Source: UBA8346 sp050260935
GTDB taxonomy: Bacteria; Bacillota; UBA4882; UBA8346
Assembly: GCA_050260935.1 (NCBI GenBank)
Contig: JBLNCU010000087.1
Location: 13,177 to 77,176, forward strand
Length of the DNA: 64,000 nucleotides
Reading direction: 5' to 3'
The notes beneath the pieces are model-generated. The model saw only the letters and a list, made by a program, of their open reading frames with translations, was not told the origin of the DNA and did not search any database. The translations under genes and the position numbers were made by a program. Below, in pieces: positions 35,501 through 44,188 of this stretch; the stretch's first letter is position 1, and every line of letters starts with the position of its first letter.

Positions 35501-37245
35501 ATCCCATATATACTTCCCGGTTCAAATTGGGCACCGCGCAACCATTCCCCTTTAAAAATCAGATCCGCCGATATTCTCCCTTTAACTCCCGGTTCCGGGG
35601 TGAGAAAGGTTTTGTCCAGGTTTAAACCGGAGGTTTTACCGGATATTTGCCACTTGACGCCTTTTCGGTTAACGACAACCTCTCCTTTTGCAGCCAGAGT
35701 CCCCTGCCACAATTCACCCGTCAGTTCGAGGATCTTCAAGCTATTGGTGGGGAAGTCCCATTCTAATGTCAGCTTAAAGTTGTCAATCGGGATATTATTA
35801 TAAGAAAGCTGCTCAAAAATAACTTCGCCGCTTAATTTGGGGTTAGAAAGCTCCCCGGTGATGGCGCCCAAAAAATTGGTTTTACCGTTTATTTTTAAAG
35901 AAAACCGGCTTAGATCAACTATCTCTTGCGGTTGAAGGTTCAGACCGGCCCCGTAAACCCGTAGATCCAATCTGGGATGAAGCAAATTAATCACTTTACC
36001 GTACATTCCAAGCAAGGAATTGTTCCAGGTACCTTCCAACTTGGCCACGGTTAAATTGTTATTCCGGATGATCAGCCGGCCGGAAATTCGCTCTACCGGC
36101 GGCTGCCCCTCAATATCCAACCGGGTATTATTGATAAAGACCTCTCCGTCCAGTAAAGGTTTATCGATTGTTCCCCTAACCGCCACCCTGGCATCGGCCG
36201 TTCCTTTCAATGACACTTCTTGGTTCCTCGGAAACCAGCGGTTCAAATCGGCCAGACTGATTTGGTCGGCACTAATCTCAGCCTTAACCACGGTGGTTTT
36301 AGTATTGACCTCCCCCGCCAACCTAATAACCGTCCGATTATGCACAATACGGGCCTTTTTTATCGACAACCACAATGGTGAAAATTCGGCGGTCATCTGC
36401 TTGAGAATTAGCTGTTCCTTCCATCGCGGTAAAAAAAGAACAGCCTCGGTGATAGTGGCATTCCCTTTTTCCAGCCAAAGCCCGGAACGGTTCCAGGCAA
36501 AATTGATGACAGTATCCGCCTGACCGGAACGGAGACGGTAAATATCACTTCCGGGGATAAACGGGGCTATCCTATTCAAGGCAAGATGGTTCGCTTCCAA
36601 GACACCCTTACCGGCCGGCTGATCGATACTGCACTTTCCCCGACTAACCCATTCCATCCGATCATTGAGATCGGCTTTGCCTTTTAGTTGCCACCTAAGG
36701 ATCGAGCCCGCTTCCATATTTATCTTCCCGGAGACTTTGGTCAGCTTGTAATGGCCAAATTGTTGATCGTCAAAAGCGATACTCCCATCTTTGATCCGGA
36801 TTACCGCTTGCATTTGCAATTTTTCTTTTGACTGCGGAAAATATTTTACCACATCCCAGGAACCGTCGGCGAAACGGTTCAGCTTTAGCCGGGGATTTAT
36901 AAAAGTAATCTCACTGATGGCGGTCTCGGACTGAAAACCATTTTTGAGCCAGGCCCATAAATTCAAGCGCAATTCAAGCCGCTTTACCTGAAACGGGACG
37001 GATTGATTATGGATATCCCTTAATACGATTTCCGTGCCTCTGAGACGATCCGGACCGGTCCAGTAAATTTTGGCGACAAAAACCCGAAGGCCGGAGTTTT
37101 TAAAATAATTTTGCAATAATGACCGGGCCTTGATTGTAATGATGCTGTCCTGTAAAAAATAACCGGTGGCAGTATAAAACAAAAAGCCCATGACGGCAGT
37201 AAGGGCCAAAAAAAGAAGGATTTTTTTAGGTAATGCTCTGGTCAA
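32566..37245 (-). CDS. tamB: TamB/AsmA-like translocation and assembly protein (DUF490)
   Basis: At 1559 residues this is the largest gene here. An N-terminal membrane anchor (ILLFLALTAVMGFLFYTAT) precedes a very long run of beta-strand repeats with recurring phrases such as LKGTADARVAVRGTIDKPLL and GNITG/GKV motifs. The C-terminal DUF490 domain contains GEARAKTGVVTLYGQVFIVK and ends QLTPRLSLGGKYSVLDGTDW before RLIYRFGF. TamB-family proteins span the periplasm as lipid-conducting grooves or help barrel assembly. TamA is absent, so BamA would be its outer-membrane partner, as in other two-membrane Firmicutes. The start is TTG eight bases after GGAGG. Confidence 0.92.
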   Translation of the reverse strand: MTRALPKKILLFLALTAVMGFLFYTATGYFLQDSIITIKARSLLQNYFKNSGLRVFVAKIYWTGPDRLRGTEIVLRDIHNQSVPFQVKRLELRLNLWAWLKNGFQSETAISEITFINPRLKLNRFADGSWDVVKYFPQSKEKLQMQAVIRIKDGSIAFDDQQFGHYKLTKVSGKINMEAGSILRWQLKGKADLNDRMEWVSRGKCSIDQPAGKGVLEANHLALNRIAPFIPGSDIYRLRSGQADTVINFAWNRSGLWLEKGNATITEAVLFLPRWKEQLILKQMTAEFSPLWLSIKKARIVHNRTVIRLAGEVNTKTTVVKAEISADQISLADLNRWFPRNQEVSLKGTADARVAVRGTIDKPLLDGEVFINNTRLDIEGQPPVERISGRLIIRNNNLTVAKLEGTWNNSLLGMYGKVINLLHPRLDLRVYGAGLNLQPQEIVDLSRFSLKINGKTNFLGAITGELSNPKLSGEVIFEQLSYNNIPIDNFKLTLEWDFPTNSLKILELTGELWQGTLAAKGEVVVNRKGVKWQISGKTSGLNLDKTFLTPEPGVKGRISADLIFKGEWLRGAQFEPGSIYGIFKGERLSYRDASIDELNGVFSWVDGNLSIDSIQAKIGDGAVYGHLSYDATRVLAGIDGENVPVNRLLPNHNQYPLDGIFNGSLSIEGPPEEFIGRIDGTFSKVSWASKSIGTISGVIDYKERGLEISQLQVLTDSGDYLLKGKVDLSSQPLVALSVTSDNIKLSGLKKWLSVSPALALDGYAAINLELNGLAVNPLIHGQISLTNPVFGPIHLEKGNIKIDGDLNDLAFSDCTLTAADSRIAIAGKISGEKFDLNIKGTSINLGRIGLECGGKTVNGVVDLDGRLTGDFSTPVLTANITGRDLSYGAFNYRDLKAKVTWDPRALVVNEAQMKQAESTVTVNGKIMMDPVRLDLGAAVSSLSLKKVLEITGKANSGMEIDGILSGLVTIKGKPANPDLTVTGNLLQGMINGLPVAGEFNLSYSDNRVLLKRVLLTQGTGTLLADGVWENGQFLRVEIGIQDFPCQALEPFLKSPYKIGGVVNSYALLEWSKTGVSGDYRIEINNLQAAQEQLGDLRASGNFLNYGLTVTDGSLYRKGGSLAIKGFLPWPPKLFNWFNLSTEDLKNSPDFSLDFQAQNLPAVWFSLLFPAVSVTDGSVNGSLSFRGAVNKPEIFGSLECNNVKGSIAGFPSLIDNFQATVDFNGGTASIIRMKGGYGKGKFNITGNVDFEGYRLQGLALNLSGSRLYYKNYFFDGYGDVNLALNGKLPKPSLTGEIAIYNSKISIGGAGQTRKKASFAFQPELDVNIKTKDNVRYRQAGIADLPLGGSIQVQGDLTSPRIQGEARAKTGVVTLYGQVFIVKRGQAVFKYSQGYYPYIDIDSRLKTRKAEVILSIKGQLGDGSELAINLSSQPYLPPSELYALLNWSDLKGDKPMTVDGVVTGNLGFVTDSIFGDVFSEVSNALYLDYIYLEPNYQQNDVRINLGDYLTKDLFLTYSRSVLKEAKDIWGLDYQLTPRLSLGGKYSVLDGTDWRLIYRFGF

Positions 37246-37350
37246 TTGCTAATCCTCCAAAACATATAAAAAGGGTAAGCGGGATGTATTTCCTAATAAC
37301 GTTACATAATATTCCGGAGTCCGGATCCGGTATCCGGAGTCTCAAAATAA

Positions 37351-39045
37351 TCATGGTTTTACTATTTCCAAATTCAGCTGCGCCTCTCCCAAAAGGTAAT
37401 ACCGGGTGGCTGTCTTTTGTTGAATGGGTTTGCCGGTTTCAGTTTGGATATCCGGGTCGGTTTGAACCGATTCATCAAACTTTTGTTCAACCCAGGGTTC
37501 ATACTCCAAAACCAGCTCATTATTTAGAGGTTTATTATAATAGTTCGCCAAAATATCCTCAAAAGACTGAACATCTTTATATTCCAATTTGGCCGGTTCT
37601 TTTTTGGAATCATCCTCCTGGGCCGAATCCCGCGGGCCGCCGTAAAGGGTTAAACTCACTTTACCGGGCTTAACATTACCCGGAATTTTAATTTCCAAAG
37701 GAACCGCCAAGTTTTCACCCCTGTATGTATGCAGGCGGGCAGTCAATTTCAGAGTGTCTCCGGGCTTAACTTTCCGGGTTTCAGCTTCCAATTTAAATAT
37801 TCTAGCGGTTGTTTGCTCTGATTTTATATCCACATTCACCCGGATGTTTTTAATAGTTACAGCCTGAAAATCATTGGAATTTATAATTTCCATTAAATCC
37901 CGGAGATCTTTCAAACAATTAACAGCGATATCCTTCCCAAAAAATATATTCTGCCTGGAGATATTGTTCTTGCTGGCATTGGTGGCGATGCTCACAGCCA
38001 CCCTGGCAGTCCCCGGACCAACCCTGTCTATCGTTTGGTCAACAGCATCAACTGCGCCTGAAACTACAAAATCGGGAAAAAATTGGTCGCCTTCTACTAC
38101 ATTAAACGAACTGTCTTTTATTAGGTTCCTGTCTTCATCCTTGACAATTACCCTTACCGGAATCAAATCCGGCGTTTCCCCCAGTTTTCCTGAAATGCCG
38201 GCCTGCCGGTCCTGGGTAATCCGGCCGATTAACTTTAAAGGCGACCCGATCTTAAAAGACATCACCGGACTTTTGACTGTTTGGTTAATCTTTGCCTGAT
38301 AAGCCAGATAATTTACCTGACCCTTATTAAGATATGAATGGCCGAAAGCTAAAAAGTTCCTCCCGTCAATCCAGGTAACAGTTCCGATCGCCGAGACCTG
38401 ATAATCACCGGCAACCATCAAAACTGCAACAGCGCTGCCGGGACGAATTAGATCCTTTCCCATCTCAAGGTCCGGCGTTCCCCTGCCTGGCACATATACA
38501 GTTTTCAATCCGTAAGGTTCCAATAACTTGGTAAGCAAATCATAACCGCGCCTATGCATACCTGAGACAAGCACCGGCGTAACGATGGGAACCGTTTTCA
38601 ACCTCGTGCCGCTGCAGGATAAAGTTTCAGAAGAATCATTTAACAGATTTAACATTAAATGTATTGGTGTAACAAGTGCCAGGGATGAATCGGCGTTCTC
38701 AAATCCGTAACTGATGGCTCCCACTAAACGATCACCTATGTATACAGGACTACCGCTCATGCCGGCTGACAATCCACCATGTTCTTCGATTTCTTTCCCG
38801 CCAAGTTTCACCAGGATCATTTTTTCCCGGGAAAAACTGCTGTCGATCAGGTCCAGAAATTTAACCTCAAATTTTTCTATTTTGGTGCCGGAAAAAACGG
38901 TATAACCGTAACCCTTCATCCCCGGTTTAATTTTCTCCGCCGGAAAAAACTTCTCTGATCCTTGGGAAACCGGCGCTAACAAAAGCAAGAGCAAACCTGT
39001 TAACAGGAGGTAAAAGGCGATCGGCGGCTTCTTTGGTGAAAACAC
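37351..39045 (-). CDS. Secreted S55 (SpoIVB-type) peptidase domain protein
   Basis: A signal peptide (FYLLLTGLLLLLLAPVSQGS) leads into a region FPAEKIKPGMKGYGYTVFSG typical of S55 peptidases. The catalytic serine is expected in GLSAGMSGSPVYIGDRLVGA (about 93-112), and TWIDGRNFLAFGHSYL (about 225-240) supplies the conserved GH. After about residue 330 comes an Ig-like or other beta-rich extension and a long acidic tail. SpoIVB itself is about 425 residues with a PDZ domain; this 564-residue form without a recognisable PDZ is a different branch seen next to envelope genes. The substrate is unknown. The start is GTG behind AGGAGCTG. Confidence 0.82.
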   Translation of the reverse strand: MFSPKKPPIAFYLLLTGLLLLLLAPVSQGSEKFFPAEKIKPGMKGYGYTVFSGTKIEKFEVKFLDLIDSSFSREKMILVKLGGKEIEEHGGLSAGMSGSPVYIGDRLVGAISYGFENADSSLALVTPIHLMLNLLNDSSETLSCSGTRLKTVPIVTPVLVSGMHRRGYDLLTKLLEPYGLKTVYVPGRGTPDLEMGKDLIRPGSAVAVLMVAGDYQVSAIGTVTWIDGRNFLAFGHSYLNKGQVNYLAYQAKINQTVKSPVMSFKIGSPLKLIGRITQDRQAGISGKLGETPDLIPVRVIVKDEDRNLIKDSSFNVVEGDQFFPDFVVSGAVDAVDQTIDRVGPGTARVAVSIATNASKNNISRQNIFFGKDIAVNCLKDLRDLMEIINSNDFQAVTIKNIRVNVDIKSEQTTARIFKLEAETRKVKPGDTLKLTARLHTYRGENLAVPLEIKIPGNVKPGKVSLTLYGGPRDSAQEDDSKKEPAKLEYKDVQSFEDILANYYNKPLNNELVLEYEPWVEQKFDESVQTDPDIQTETGKPIQQKTATRYYLLGEAQLNLEIVKP

Positions 39046-39158
39046 ATAATCAGCTCCTAAACCTATTTAAAAAAACCTAGAACAAATTAGTAATTCGTTT
39101 CCCGGCAAGTGAAATCCTCCCCAAAACACCAAGATAAGCGGTAAATACCGAGTAAATT

Positions 39159-40091
39159 TCATCCTGGACCGGTTATATTCGCTATTATCCATTCAAACAC
39201 TTGCTTTTTCTGCGGATTTAAGTCAACGGTCAGATTATGATGGCCCTTTTCAAAAAGAATTAATTGTTTTTGGGCGTCGGAAAACCGGTGTAAACTGGCA
39301 AAAAACCGCGCCGCGCCTTTGGGGTTTACCATTTTATCATTGGTTGCCTGGATTATTAGCGCCGGCGCTGTAATCAACGGGCCAGTTTTCCGGGCTTTAT
39401 GAGCCACTTTGATCAGTTCGGCCACTCCGGTAGTCGGAATCCTATTATACCAATACCCTTGCTGCCAATCCCGGAGCTCCCCGAAGTCGACTTCCGGAAT
39501 AAAGAGCCGGACCAAACCAAAGACCGTCAGCTCCGCCCGCCAGTCCGCCACTTGAAAGCAAGGAGCGCACAGAATAATTTTGGCCGTTAGCCGGGGAAAA
39601 GCGGCGGCCAAAATAGCAGCTAAGGCCCCACCCATGCTTTCCCCAATAATTACCACCCTTCTGCCCGCCAATGAGGCGATTGCCAAGCCTTTACCGGCCG
39701 AGGCCTCCCAATCGGCATGGCCATATTTGGCATAATCCTCTACACTGGTGCCGTGTCCGGCCAACCTGACCCCGTACACGTTATAACCTCTTTTAAACAG
39801 GTTTTCGCCGAGTTCCCTCATTTCAAAAGGACAGGCCGTCCAGCCATGAATCACCAAAACTGTAATATCGGTTACTTTTTGGTGATGGAAGAAAAAACTA
39901 CGTTGTTCTTTGCGGGTGTTTGCCCTTTCACACTCCGGATGCCGGTATTCTTCATCGGCCAAACTCAAGGCCAAATCGAACCGGACCTGCTCCCCATCTT
40001 CCATGGCCCGCTGATATTTTCCGGACCATCCGTTCCGGTCGTCAAAGGTAAACCGGTTTTGAAACTTTATACCATATTCGTCTTCCAGCAT
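39159..40091 (-). CDS. Alpha/beta hydrolase (carboxylesterase/monoacylglycerol lipase-like)
   Basis: The 310-residue cytoplasmic protein carries the oxyanion-loop start VLVIHGWTACPFEMREL (about 79-95), the nucleophile elbow GESMGGALAAI (serine near 153), the acid in ATNDKMVNP and the catalytic histidine in KGHHNLTVDL. This pattern matches carboxylesterases of the Est30 type, although here an extra 70-residue N-terminal segment precedes the hydrolase fold. GGAGGGG lies before the ATG. It is a single gene between the S55 peptidase and the spore protein. Confidence 0.85.
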   Translation of the reverse strand: MLEDEYGIKFQNRFTFDDRNGWSGKYQRAMEDGEQVRFDLALSLADEEYRHPECERANTRKEQRSFFFHHQKVTDITVLVIHGWTACPFEMRELGENLFKRGYNVYGVRLAGHGTSVEDYAKYGHADWEASAGKGLAIASLAGRRVVIIGESMGGALAAILAAAFPRLTAKIILCAPCFQVADWRAELTVFGLVRLFIPEVDFGELRDWQQGYWYNRIPTTGVAELIKVAHKARKTGPLITAPALIIQATNDKMVNPKGAARFFASLHRFSDAQKQLILFEKGHHNLTVDLNPQKKQVFEWIIANITGPG

Positions 40092-40334
40092 TCCAAAAAC
40101 CCCTCCACAATTAATTTCCTTAGGAGCTATGCCGGGAAATTAAATAAGAAAAACAAGCCGTGACCTCTTTTTCAATATTCTTCTAATTATTTACCTTATT
40201 AGTTAGACCAAAATACGATTACACCTCTTTTAAACTTTAGTTTAATGCAGCGGTCGTTACTATCACAAATAAAAAACAATAGTATTAAAGGAGGGCTTAA
40301 ACGATACAGAGTCTTCATTATCTTTAAAGGGTTT
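40092..40334. other. Upstream region of the hydrolase gene
   Basis: AT-rich spacer that must hold the promoter of the minus-strand hydrolase. It contains the perfect inverted repeat TTAAACTTTAGTTTAA (40230-40245), a possible operator. No gene was seen. Confidence 0.4.
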
Positions 40335-40366
40335 AAAAAAAACCGCCCATCAGGCGGTTTTTTTAA
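40335..40366 (-). terminator. Bidirectional terminator after the spore protein gene
   Basis: Stem AAAACCGCC / GGCGGTTTT with loop CATCA, flanked by an A-run and a T-run, so it can act in both directions. It follows the spore protein stop within ten bases. Confidence 0.85.
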
Positions 40367-40372
40367 CCATTA

Positions 40373-40588
40373 TTATTCGGTTCCTTCTTTGGCTATCTCT
40401 TCTTCCCCTTTTTCCACCAATTTCTTGACCATATTGCCGCCGATCTTTCCGGCTTCTTTGACGGTCAACTCATCGCCGCCGGCGGCTAAATCATCATCCA
40501 ACCCCAATTCCCTGGCTGTCTCCCATTTTAGTTTCTCCTTGCCGCTATCGGCGTTATTTGGGGAGTTTCTTTTGTTCTTCCCGGTCAC
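40373..40588 (-). CDS. Small acid-soluble spore protein, alpha/beta type
   Basis: This 71-residue protein has the alpha/beta SASP core: KLKWETARELGLDDDL, with the germination-protease cleavage-type segment, then DELTVKEAGKIGGNMVKKLV. SASPs coat and protect DNA in dormant spores and are degraded by GPR at germination. The start is GTG at 40586-40588, eight bases after GGAGG; the in-frame GTG three codons earlier lies within the ribosome site. A weak SigG-like promoter may overlap the end of the neighbouring transporter gene (GATTA, 17 bases, CATAATT). The gene shows that the organism forms or formed endospores. Confidence 0.92.
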   Translation of the reverse strand: MTGKNKRNSPNNADSGKEKLKWETARELGLDDDLAAGGDELTVKEAGKIGGNMVKKLVEKGEEEIAKEGTE

Positions 40589-40651
40589 TTTTTTCACCTC
40601 CTACTATAAATCTGCGCGGTTTCGGAGGAATTATGCATACGACCGGAAACC

Positions 40652-41815
40652 TTAATCACTCTGGGCAGTCCTTTTCAATACCGGGATTAGGAAGAGAAAA
40701 ACTGTCAAAATCAATATCGGAATTAGGAAAAACACCTTTTGGATCCCAATATATTCAGCGGCTACTCCTATTAAAAATGGAAACACCATTCCGCCTGCCG
40801 CGGCAAAAGCCATTAAAACCCCAAATACAGTACCGGTATATTCCGGATGACATTTGGTTGATATTAACATTATCATCGGCGCAATAACGGAAAAGCCCAA
40901 CCCTAAAAAGATAAAAAGCAGTGAGGTTGCTGAAATACTCTGGGCTGTTAAACCGATACATAATGAAATTAAAAGAGCGAAAGTCAATCCCATAATCAAA
41001 AACAACCGGTAGTTTTTTTCAAATCGGCTGGATATATATCTGCCGAGAATAATGCCGCCCCAAAATCCTGATAAAACATAGGCACCCAATTGTTCAGGAT
41101 TAAATAACTTCTCTAAATAAGTTTTAAGCCAAAATCCGACCCCATCTTCTATTCCAACATAAATAAAGAGTGCAACAGATAAAAAAATAAAGGTTTTTTC
41201 TCTTAACAGTTTTAAAGATATCAATCCCTCATTTTTGGAGGCTGATTCTTCCTTCGGAACCTTATCGTTCCGAAAATGCAGCTTAAAAATGAAAAGAAGT
41301 ATTACCCCAAAAAGGATGTCTAAAAAAAGAAAATTGGCTTTCCAATTCCTTGTAAGCCCTATAATCCCTAACATGTAAACCGGACCAATTAAGGCCCCCA
41401 CGCCGAAAAATATCTGGGAAAGGTTGATCACTCTATTGGTTTGTTCTAAATTATTATCCGCCAGTACACCCAGTAGAACGCCTTCCCCGACGGCGAACGC
41501 GCCCCCATTAACTAAAACTCCGACGGCGAATAAAGACAAATTATTAAAAAAACACATCAGAGAAAGCCCGAAAACGAAAGCGCAAAATGAAATAATAACT
41601 ACCATTTTTTTCCCCGCCCTATCGCTAACCTCTCCCAATATTAACGGGGCAATTAAGGAACCGATAAAATGCAATGATATTATGAATCCGGTTACAGCGC
41701 TAGTCAATAAAAAATGTTGCGAGACAGCGCTGATTATACTTTGGAATAAAGAGATATAAATGCCAAGTAAACCCAAGGAAATATAAGCGACATTATTTAG
41801 TCTGATCCTCATCAC
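40652..41815 (-). CDS. Major facilitator superfamily transporter
   Basis: The 387-residue protein has about 12 membrane helices, with the MFS loop 2-3 motif GEVSDRAGKKMVVIISF and a loop 8-9 counterpart GRYISSRFEKNYRLF. It lies 41 bases after the epimerase gene and so ends the inositol-type operon. A sugar, cyclitol or sugar-acid transporter or exporter is likely, but the substrate cannot be read. The start may be GTG (41815) or the next ATG; AAGGGG lies upstream. Confidence 0.85.
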   Translation of the reverse strand: MMRIRLNNVAYISLGLLGIYISLFQSIISAVSQHFLLTSAVTGFIISLHFIGSLIAPLILGEVSDRAGKKMVVIISFCAFVFGLSLMCFFNNLSLFAVGVLVNGGAFAVGEGVLLGVLADNNLEQTNRVINLSQIFFGVGALIGPVYMLGIIGLTRNWKANFLFLDILFGVILLFIFKLHFRNDKVPKEESASKNEGLISLKLLREKTFIFLSVALFIYVGIEDGVGFWLKTYLEKLFNPEQLGAYVLSGFWGGIILGRYISSRFEKNYRLFLIMGLTFALLISLCIGLTAQSISATSLLFIFLGLGFSVIAPMIMLISTKCHPEYTGTVFGVLMAFAAAGGMVFPFLIGVAAEYIGIQKVFFLIPILILTVFLFLIPVLKRTAQSD

Positions 41816-41856
41816 AGATTAACCCCTTAAGGAAATCAGTCAAGAATAAAACAGTG

Positions 41857-42663
41857 TTACAAACCGGACTTTTTAAAGAAATCCATCGTCAGCCTGGCGC
41901 TGTCGTCGGGAGTCGGCTTTGGTAGGATCTCCGCTGAAACAGCTTCATGATAATTGATCTCCCTTAAAGCGGCGATAATCTCTTTAAAATCGATATGCCC
42001 GCAACCCGGCGCCCAGCGGTTGCTGTCGGCAAAATGAACATGGGAAATATAATCCTTTGAACTATGAATCGCTTTGATCATATCCGGTTCTTCAATATTC
42101 ATGTGAAAAGTATCGAAGAGCATCTTCACGTTCCGCCGGCCTATCTTATTGATAACTTCTATCATTGAAGTGGTGTCGTTATAGAGATTAGTCTCGTAAC
42201 GGTTGATCGGTTCCAGAGTTAAAATAATTTCCCGCCGGTAATCGGCGCACTCCTGCATACACTCGATAAAATGACCTTCCGCTAGTTCCCTGTCCATGCC
42301 GGGTTCAACCGTACCCCGGATCAGTCCGATAATCACTTGCGGCTTGCAAAGTTTGTTTGAAAAGTCCATCTGATCTTTAATCCTTTGGACCGCCTTTTTG
42401 CGGACAGCCGGATTGGAATTGGTAAAGCTCAAACCTTCCTCGCCGTAAGCCTGCCCCGTGCCAATGGCTGGAACCGGCAAATTAAAACCGCGCAGAATTT
42501 CATTTAATTCCTCGAAGTTGATTAAGTTGGGATCTCTGACCGCCAATTCAACGGCGTCAAAACCGAGGGCGGCCACTTTGGCTATACTGTCTTTAATGTT
42601 TTCTTTAAAGGCCAGGGCCGAAAACTTCGTCCCTGAAGTGGAAACTACTATGCATTTCAACAT
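41857..42663 (-). CDS. Sugar phosphate isomerase/epimerase family TIM barrel, probable 5-keto-L-gluconate epimerase (IolO-like)
   Basis: The 268-residue xylose-isomerase-like TIM barrel has metal ligands in LEPINRYETN, LFDTFHMNIEEPD, HVHFADSNRWAPGCGHIDF and SAEILPKP. Its neighbours are the Gfo/Idh dehydrogenase, creatininase-like hydrolase and zinc dehydrogenase genes. This matches the Thermotoga inositol locus, where IolO converts 5-keto-L-gluconate to D-tagaturonate. The protein fold is certain; the exact reaction is inferred from context. The ATG at 42661-42663 is preferred, nine bases after GGGA. Confidence 0.75.
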   Translation of the reverse strand: MLKCIVVSTSGTKFSALAFKENIKDSIAKVAALGFDAVELAVRDPNLINFEELNEILRGFNLPVPAIGTGQAYGEEGLSFTNSNPAVRKKAVQRIKDQMDFSNKLCKPQVIIGLIRGTVEPGMDRELAEGHFIECMQECADYRREIILTLEPINRYETNLYNDTTSMIEVINKIGRRNVKMLFDTFHMNIEEPDMIKAIHSSKDYISHVHFADSNRWAPGCGHIDFKEIIAALREINYHEAVSAEILPKPTPDDSARLTMDFFKKSGL

Positions 42664-42901
42664 TTTATACATTCCCTTCGTGACACCGGTTCAAAATCTT
42701 TCGCTTTTTTCTAATATCCAGTCTCTGAGTCTCGGCGCCTTCCGTGGCTGAAATTTATTGGCCATGAAAGCACTGAGAAATAATTGCATAACCATACCCG
42801 TTCTTCATGTACTTTGTCTATGTCAATAGAGTTCTTAAATCTTCCTTATTGAAATAGCGCTAAAACTTTAATTACTACTAAATGAGGTGAGCATCAAAAA
42901 G

Positions 42902-44020
42902 CTAATAAGTAATTGTTACAGCCTTTTTCAATTGTGCTGAACGAGTAAGAGCATCGCAAACCACTGCCGCTTTGTAGCCATCCTCAAATGTAGCGCCCAG
43001 GGGAGATATCCGGGTATCATTTGCTATGCAGGAAACAAAATGGAAGATTTCATTGACGAAAATTTCTCCCCAGCCAAGATTTTCTCCTGCGCCCCACCAC
43101 TCCTTGGCTGCCGGATATTTGGAACCTGTGACGCTGATAATGTTTATTCCTTCTAAATCAGCATTTTGAGTAGCGGTTTCCGGTAAATAAACTTTTAAGT
43201 AGTTTAAGTTAGCCAAATCAAACATAATAGTTCCTTTTTGGCCATAAATTTGAACTTCCAAAGAAGAGCGGCGACCAATAGCAAATTTAGACGACTCTAA
43301 CGTTCCGATTACTCCGTTGTTAAATTCAACAGTCGCTACAAAGATGTCTTCTAAAGAGACTTCCCCGCTTTGGACCACGTCTTTACTTAAGGCGCTGACC
43401 ATAACCGGCTCATCAATTAAAAATCTTAACAAATCAATGGCATGGCAGCCTAAGTCACCAATTACTCCGGATACGGATGAACCGGCTTTATGCCGTGATA
43501 AAAGATCAACATTAGTTATTGGATCTTCTAAATAAGCCGCCCGGATATGCAATAATCTTCCTATCGCCCCCCGCTCAATCAGTTTCTTAGCCAATTGAAC
43601 AGCAGGGATAAAGCGTAAATTAAAGGCACACATATGTTTAACTTTCGCTTTATCAACAGCTTCAAGCATTTTAAAAGCATCCTCGACTTTTAGGGCGAGC
43701 GGTTTTTCACAAATCACATGTTTTCCAGTTTCAGCAGCCCTAATTGACGGTTCCGGATGGACATTGTCTGGACCACAATTGTCAAAAATATCCAAATCGT
43801 AACGTTCAAGCATTTTTCGCCAGTCTGTTTCAAAACTTTGAAATCCATATTGCGCCGATCTAAAGGCCACTTTTTCGGATGATCGCCCGCATAAACAGAG
43901 CAATTCCGCTGAAAAATCCGAAGACTGGTCGGTATAGATGTTTGGTAAAATTCGATAAGCGTGGGCATGGGTTTTCCCCATCAGCCCGTAACCCAACATC
44001 CCTACTTTAATCTTTTTCAT
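42902..44020 (-). CDS. Gfo/Idh/MocA-family oxidoreductase, probable myo-inositol 2-dehydrogenase (IolG-like)
   Basis: The 372-residue protein has a Rossmann fold for NAD (GMLGYGLMGKTHAHAY, about 7-22), the CEKPLAL motif (lysine about 98) and the catalytic GDLGCHAIDLLRFLI (Asp/His about 190-195). Family members oxidise one hydroxyl of a sugar or cyclitol. In this setting it would oxidise myo-inositol to scyllo-inosose, the first step of the pathway. A gap of 168 bases with a terminator separates it from the hydrolase gene upstream. The ATG at 44018-44020 follows GAGGTGG. Confidence 0.8.
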   Translation of the reverse strand: MKKIKVGMLGYGLMGKTHAHAYRILPNIYTDQSSDFSAELLCLCGRSSEKVAFRSAQYGFQSFETDWRKMLERYDLDIFDNCGPDNVHPEPSIRAAETGKHVICEKPLALKVEDAFKMLEAVDKAKVKHMCAFNLRFIPAVQLAKKLIERGAIGRLLHIRAAYLEDPITNVDLLSRHKAGSSVSGVIGDLGCHAIDLLRFLIDEPVMVSALSKDVVQSGEVSLEDIFVATVEFNNGVIGTLESSKFAIGRRSSLEVQIYGQKGTIMFDLANLNYLKVYLPETATQNADLEGINIISVTGSKYPAAKEWWGAGENLGWGEIFVNEIFHFVSCIANDTRISPLGATFEDGYKAAVVCDALTRSAQLKKAVTITY

Positions 44021-44157
44021 CAATCGCCACCTCGATGAAGGTTTTCAAAATGAACCTTAACTGCATTCACTAAAAAATCCAATACAGCGGGGAAATTTAA
44101 ACTGCCTATCAAAATCCATACAAGCCTGAAGAAATACTTAAATTTTTTGGTTTAAAA

Positions 44158-44184
44158 AAGGAAGGGAAGTAACTTCCCTTCCTT
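44158..44184 (-). terminator. Strong terminator between the hydrolase and IolG-like genes
   Basis: A perfect 12-bp stem AAGGAAGGGAAG / CTTCCCTTCCTT with a 3-base loop, followed by TTTT in the minus direction. It splits the cluster: the downstream dehydrogenase, epimerase and MFS genes need read-through or their own promoter. Confidence 0.85.
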
Positions 44185-44188
44185 AAGC

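Noticed and set aside
37351..39045. SpoIVB itself
   Set aside because: It is too long, no PDZ is recognised, and it lies with envelope genes rather than beside spo0A.
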